Origin: Chrysemys picta bellii
Taxonomy: Eukaryota > Chordata > Testudines > Emydidae
DNA length: 64,000 nucleotides
Assembly (NCBI RefSeq): GCF_011386835.1
Contig: NC_088805.1
Coordinates: 16,116,836 to 16,180,835 of the forward strand
Direction: 5' to 3'
Every line of letters begins with the position of its first letter. Position 1 is the stretch's first letter. The position numbers were made by a program, and so were the translations under genes. Shown here in pieces: positions 58,271 to 64,000 of this stretch. Below the pieces are notes generated by a model. It saw only the letters and a program-made list of their open reading frames with translations, did not search any database and was not told the DNA's origin.

Positions 58271-58847
58271 AAAAGAGTAAGTCAATTTGAACGGTAACAA
58301 AATTTGACGAGTGTGCCCAAGCACCCAGTTCCATTCAGTACAGGGCAGCGAACTGCTCAGAAACCTCTCGAGTCTTATTCTCTTAACAGACAGTGCTACA
58401 GAGGGAGCACCACAGGGCATCCAATTGAACAAACTCCTGCTCTCAGCAAGAAGCACCACAAACTGACCCTAAAGAGGGGCTATCCAGGCCACCTCACTGA
58501 GGAAGATGAAGCCCTGCATCTTGACCATCCATGGTGTATCATACTGGACTGTGTTTAAGCAAATGATCCAGGAAGATAAGAGTTCTCATACCAGGCAGGG
58601 GTATGGGGGCACAGCAAGACCACCAAAACCTAGCAGCCACTAGACTCCAAGGAACTAAGGGGGCAGGAAGGTTAAGGAGCAATTTTTTTCCTCTGGCTGT
58701 TGCCACTGCTTCACCCTTGCCCCACAGCAACTTCTCATTCCTGCCTCCTCCCTTCCTCTCATATTCTGCTCTAGAGAAGAACCAGGTTTTAGGAACCAGC
58801 TGCCTTGACCCTGTAGCTCACAGCTGTCACCTGCCTCCTCCCTAGAG
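58271..58847. other. Non-coding, no clear feature
   Basis: Nothing recognisable. Confidence 0.5.
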
Positions 58848-59478
58848 CTATGCAAAACCCAGAATTTCCATCCCACAGGGAATTCTGACACTTCAACATT
58901 TGTCTTCATCCCGAGTCAGGGCACAAAGGTGAAATTGTGAAACTTTTTGCAGAACAGAAAGTCTGAAAAGTGTGTTTCCAAAAAGTTGTAATGTTTCAGT
59001 TTGACATTTTCCATCAAACCAGTTAGACATTCCCCAAACTGAAGTTATTTAGTTTCAGTTTATTGAACGGAGCTGAAATGTTTCATTTCCAGTCAGTGTG
59101 CTATTAAACCTCTGTCACAGGAAAATCTGTGTTTCATTATGGGAAGGCATAATCCTCCAGGAATCCTGGCCCATAGAAGATAAAGGTGGCCTGAACAACA
59201 ACTCCCATAAGGGAATGCGCGGTCAGGGAAATGCAGTTTAATGTTTTGTTGAACTGATTGGAAACAAAATATTTCAGATCAGTTTAAAAAACAAAACAAA
59301 CAAACAAACAAAAAAACCCTCATTGAACCAACCCAAAATTATTTCATTTTGATTTTCCTAATTGGGGGTGGAGCTGAAGATTTTCAACAAAATCGATTTT
59401 CCCCATAGAAGACTTTGATTTTGCAGAAACTGCATTTTCCTTTGGACAATCATTGACAGAATTTCCAGGTAGCTCTGT
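58848..59478. mobile_element. Probable non-autonomous DNA element with long imperfect arms
   Basis: The left end AGAGCTATGCAAAACCCAGA, then GAATTTCC, and the right end reverse-complemented AGAGCTACCTGGAAATTCTG are similar. Both arms are rich in TTTC and GAAA motifs, so the element is broadly self-complementary. No clear duplication; the class (perhaps hAT) is a guess. Confidence 0.5.
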
Positions 59479-61574
59479 GTCTCGCCATTTGTAAATGGCA
59501 CTTCTGGGAAGCATAACACAGGCTCGAGGGGCACAGAAGGTATCCTACAACCCCACGTACACCTTTACCCACTAGCTACAACCTGCATCCCTTCCTTGGC
59601 ACCTATTCCCAGCTGTCATTACCTTCATAAAAAGTTCCATCAAATTTTACATAGAAGGATAACTTCTCTGTGGAGTTATAATAAATTCTCTCTGTGCTGT
59701 AGAATTCTGGGATACCTTAAAAATAAGCTATTGATTGAAGCTCATTCTCTATCATAGAAATTTCTCTAAAATGGTATTTTAGACTTGTTTCACACCTATA
59801 GAAAGGGTCTTTAGAAATTAGAGTAAACACCCTTACCCCCTCACCCCCCCATGACCTCAAAAGGATTGGAAGATCGAGATCATGGCAAAAATAGACTGTG
59901 GGGTTTGGAAAGAATTTTGTGACCCCCTGCTACAGAGGTTACTCAACATAGGTGCCTGTAGGTAGAGCCCATCCTTCTACTGCTTGAGCCATTGATACTG
60001 CCTCAACCCAGTGAGTGAAGAAGCGAGTGTGTATGGAGGTTCTTTATGTTGCAAGTTCTTTCTTACCCCCACATGTATGTGTCTAGATCATCCATAACGA
60101 CTCAATGGAGGATCCTACTGTAAGAATGGGTGCAGGGTTACCCTGCCACTGCAAACAATAAGATGCTGCATAAGGACCAATGTGCAGTCAGTCATTTTTA
60201 GTAGTTTTCCTCTATAAAAGTAGTATAGTTTATTCCTAATTCTTGTACATCTTAGGGAAGGGGAAATGGGATGTGCATATATTTTGATTTACTTCTTTAA
60301 AAAACACTTAGCCCACAGAATTCCAATGTTGGAAACTGTAATAAACCTCTTTATAAACCCTATAACCCTGTGACTGTTTTATAATTGTAAGGAATCATAA
60401 CCAGAGAAAGATTTAGTCTAGCAGTGATCTGCCCTCAAACATATTAATCTGTCACATCTAATATAAAGGCAACAAGGAGACTAACTTATACAGACTGAGT
60501 ATGGATTTGATGGAATCTTAAACTTAAATTGCCCCTGAAGCCAGAGTAAATTTCTCAACCCAGCACCTACTAGCCCAAGGACTAAGCCTACTAGCCAGAG
60601 TGGAAAAAATACCTTTGTTTTTATTCATGATTTTAAGCCTTCAATGCATGTTTTACAGTTGTATTTTACTGCTGTTGGACATTCTCAATATGGCTGTGAT
60701 ACATATGACCAGCTTTCTTTTTATTTCCTCCTTTAGCTGGGAGATTTGATTTTTCTGTTTCTGATTACAGTAAGATATGTGGTGGGGGACGGGGCCTTTG
60801 CTACCATGCCTTCCCCAAAGCTATGCTACCTGAAATGTAAAGGAATACAATAACTATGCATTGTATACAACAACGTTTTTAATATCAATTCTCTACTTAA
60901 TATTGGAAATGTTAGTTTTTCCTTTTCTAGCTTCATTCCACTTTCTTTCCTAGCACAGATCATAGGGTAGGTTGTCTTGCCTTGTTTTTAGGGCATGTTT
61001 CATCTTTCCTTCCTTTCCCCACACCCCCACCTCTCTATTTTCTCTCCCCTGAAATCTCAGTCCCCTGCTTCTCTTCTCTAGCTTAATAATTCAAATATTA
61101 TCTAGATCTTAAATCTCTCCCTTCTTTCTCCTACCCACTCACACACTCCTCTGTTCACTGAAGGGAACGGAGTTCTGGCCCACTCCACATTTGGTTCCTT
61201 TCTATCCTCCAGAGAAGTAGCAAATGTCTCCTAGGAAGTGCAACTCCACCTTTTCCTCCAGAAAGGAAGACAGCAGCTCACTCAATCCTCCTGTCCCCGG
61301 ACCTGCCACTCAGCCCTCTAACCGATCCCAACTGCCCGTTCACCCTGCAAGAGCGGTTAAGTAGGTTTTTCCAAACAGAGATTAAGAGATAACCCTGAAT
61401 GCAATTTATAGTTGCTTGCATATAGAAGGAGCCAGACCTGAAACCCACTACTGATGCTTACAAAGTCTTTTGGTGTTGAACCAGGGAGCCCTGGTTTCAA
61501 CAGTTGCAAGACCAATGAAACCACGTGTGTCAGCGCGGCTGACTTAGTGGGATACTGAAGAGGGTTTTCTACAT
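59479..61574. other. Non-coding, no clear feature
   Basis: Nothing recognisable. Pyrimidine-rich around 61000-61140. Confidence 0.5.
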
Positions 61575-61790
61575 TCTCACATAGTGCTGTAGTATAGACG
61601 CCTATGCCAACAGAAGCATTTTTTCTGAACAACGTTGGCTAGGTCAGCAGAGGCCCTCTTAGGTTGACATAAGCCTCAGCGTAGATGGAACTACGTCAGC
61701 ATAGCTACATTGGTCAGGGGTGTGTGGTTTTTCCATATCCATGACCTATGCCGCTATGCCCACATAACCTTTCACAGTAGACTTGGCCTG
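61575..61790. mobile_element. Decayed PIF/Harbinger-like MITE
   Basis: Left AGTATAGACGCCTATGCC and right CACAGTAGACTTGGCCTG approximate the GTAGACC-type termini. Internal TAGGTTGACATAAG and CTACGTCAGCATAGCTAC fit the family. Strongly diverged. Confidence 0.5.
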
Positions 61791-64000
61791 AGCATGTGGT
61801 TCTCAGTACCAGTCACCCAAGGTAGGATAATCCCATCAAGAACGTCAGAACATACCGGAGGGACATTGGTTCATGTGGTGAATAACTGTAGCCAGGAAGC
61901 AGTTGCCTACTGCTTCAAACATGAATTCCTTCTGCTAGCAGGGAGCCAATCACCTCCCTGCTCAATATTAAATTGTAACATTATTAGTGCCTAGGATGAA
62001 CTTTTAGTTCCACTCTACAGCAATGGACAGACTACAACATGTTGGAGAGACAGGAGAGAGAAAAAAATATCCAGGTGTGAGACGCTTATTGCTCTGGCCA
62101 CTGCAAAAAATGAAGGCTTGAGCTCACATTTTTGCCTGATTGCATAGCTGTCTCTGCTACCCATCTAATCTGCTTAGAAAACTGGTTTTGAAGGATATGG
62201 TTCAGACATACCAGTCGTGTAAAGGGGGGGGAAGGAAAGGAGGAGAAGTGCTGCAGCTGCAAAAGATAAAATAGAGACAACTAATTTTCTCAGAGGTTGC
62301 AACACAAGCTCTCTCCCCCTCCTCCATATACAGTCAACTACACTGGGTGGATAAGCTAGAGATTCTGCAGTGTAAGCATTAAGGCACAACAAGGTGTGAG
62401 AGCCTCTCTCTCCCCCCTTTCCCTAATACCCACGCCCTTTGGGGGTGCAGTGGAAAGCAAAAGGCTGAAAGCCCAGCCACCAGAAAGAGGGAGGTAGGAG
62501 AAATACCTGTCCTGGCTCATTTCAATTGTGATACCACTTTCATGATGGGGTGGAGGGAAATACATGTCACTAGATGTTATATTGAGACAATATGTGGATA
62601 AGGATTGCAACTTCTGTTTGGTGGTTAGGTTTTGAACCTCAATTGTGTGATCAGATTTCTCCTATTATCCAGGCCATTTTACAAACTCCAACACAAATTC
62701 AGTTGAGACATATGTCCTGGAAATTAAACAGATGAAGGGGGATGGAGGGAGGGAAATCCACTGCATTTTTTGGTGACAATATCTGAAACTTACACATGGA
62801 AATCTCATTTTATAGTCGCTGCCATCTCTAAACCACGGCTGGATGATAGATGGGGTATAATTTTAAGTGGCCCTTGAACAACACTAAATAGGCCAAAAAT
62901 TTCAGTCTAAAAAAAGGTGTGTGTGTGTGAGAGAGAGAGAATGAGAATATATGGGTCACCAACAGACTATTAAGCAGCAAAATTAGTGGACCAGATTGTG
63001 GTTGCACTTACATCCCATCAGTTAAATTACTCCAGATTTTACAGTAGAAAAACTGAAATCAGAATCCTGCCCAGCACTTTAGGAAGGCAGCTGCATTTTT
63101 TTTTAAATGTGTAGGATCTCAAACCAGTTTGCTTTGTTTCAGAAGCTTAAGCTCCCCTTATCAGAGGGGCTAATGGCCTTTAGCAGCTGAAAGAAAACAT
63201 CTAAAAATTAGATATGCGTGCTTTTTTCCTTCTTTGTGATGGCTAATGAAGGTATAGTTGTGTTTTTTCTCTGCTTGTTGTCTTCCTCGTCCCCCTCCCT
63301 CCTTGGAAATCTCAGCAATGGGATACTAGTCATTAGGGGGGTCTCTGAGGATGTATTTTGAGAGTGCGGACTCCTTAATTGAAGGTGCAAGTGTATCGAG
63401 TCTTTAACAAAAACTCTCTCTCCCCAAAGTTAAATATGTATTAATGAAAAGAGCTTGAGTCGGACTAAAAATCCCTTTTCCCACTTAATTGTTCCAACTA
63501 TCACAGTCTTGACTCTTGCAATGTCACCATTTAATTCATTCTCAAGTCCTCAGAATCTTTCAGGCTGTTCTTTTTCCTATCAAAGACCAGACAAGGTTCC
63601 AAGTGCAATTCTAGCCACCCACACCTGTTTGCTGGTCAACTCTCAAGGCATTCCAAAACCATCTCTCCCTGGCCCCCCAATTTTTAGGTGTATTATGCTG
63701 CAGCTGGCTGAAGTAAGCAGGTATTCTAGATGTAAATGGAAGTCAAAATACAGCCAATGCAGGGATGCTTAGAACATCAGATATCAGGGGACACCCAATC
63801 AACAAACAGCACCCCGCATGGTGTTGATAGAGCAAAGCCCCACATGCTTCTGCTGAAGCACAAAGCTAAAAGACCGGGCATTTTTCACTATCAAGAGAAG
63901 TGCCTTTTTTCCCCCTCCTGCTTAGCTCCCCTCCTCAGCACAGCATACAATTCCGAAAAATCATTAGAAAAAGGTATTTGTGACTCTAGAGAACACGACT
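61791..64000. other. Non-coding, no clear feature
   Basis: Contains a (GT)n(GA)n microsatellite at about 62919-62941. No gene or first exon of HIC2 is recognisable to the end of the window. Confidence 0.5.

Noticed and set aside
1..64000. CRISPR arrays, operons, tRNA or rRNA genes
   Set aside because: The window is vertebrate nuclear DNA. No regular spacer arrays, and no cloverleaf or rRNA sequence, were noticed.

Overview
This is vertebrate genomic DNA: long non-coding stretches, a single-copy gene whose coding sequence lies in one exon, and many interspersed repeats. The repeats point to a turtle. They include CR1 LINEs with sauropsid-type 3' ends, many short inverted-repeat elements ending in GTCTACAC-type termini, an autonomous PIF/Harbinger element of a kind I associate with turtles, and a DIRS retrotransposon. 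The species cannot be set from the sequence; a cryptodiran turtle is an inference.

The only host protein gene I can support is HIC2 on the minus strand, a BTB/POZ repressor with five C2H2 zinc fingers. Its coding sequence (4376-6076) lies in one exon that begins at a clear splice acceptor (exon edge 6112). Positions 1-4375 are probably its 3' UTR and contain a let-7 seed match. Everything above 6113 would be HIC2 intron 1 and/or 5' flank. No CpG-island-like first exon is visible: each GC-rich patch I noticed sits inside a transposon.

The remaining 58 kb is a record of transposon insertions. From 8.7 to 33.9 kb there are non-autonomous elements with intact target-site duplications (TAA, TCA, or 8 bp of hAT type), MIR SINEs and CR1 3' ends. 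From 37.4 to 46.5 kb there are two PIF/Harbinger elements in the same orientation. The younger one carries a transposase gene and a SANT/Myb-like accessory gene arranged tail to tail; both are mutated. The older one is a wreck with a hAT MITE nested inside it. From 47.96 to 53.11 kb there is a nearly complete DIRS element on the minus strand, with gag, RT-RNase H, tyrosine recombinase, inverted terminal repeats and an internal complementary region. The distal part (53.1-64 kb) holds a small TA-flanked MITE, two MIR copies and otherwise unremarkable sequence.

The most interesting features are the DIRS element with its diagnostic terminal architecture, a consensus splice donor at its 3' end on the same strand as HIC2, and the match between the termini of the autonomous Harbinger and several small MITEs in the window.
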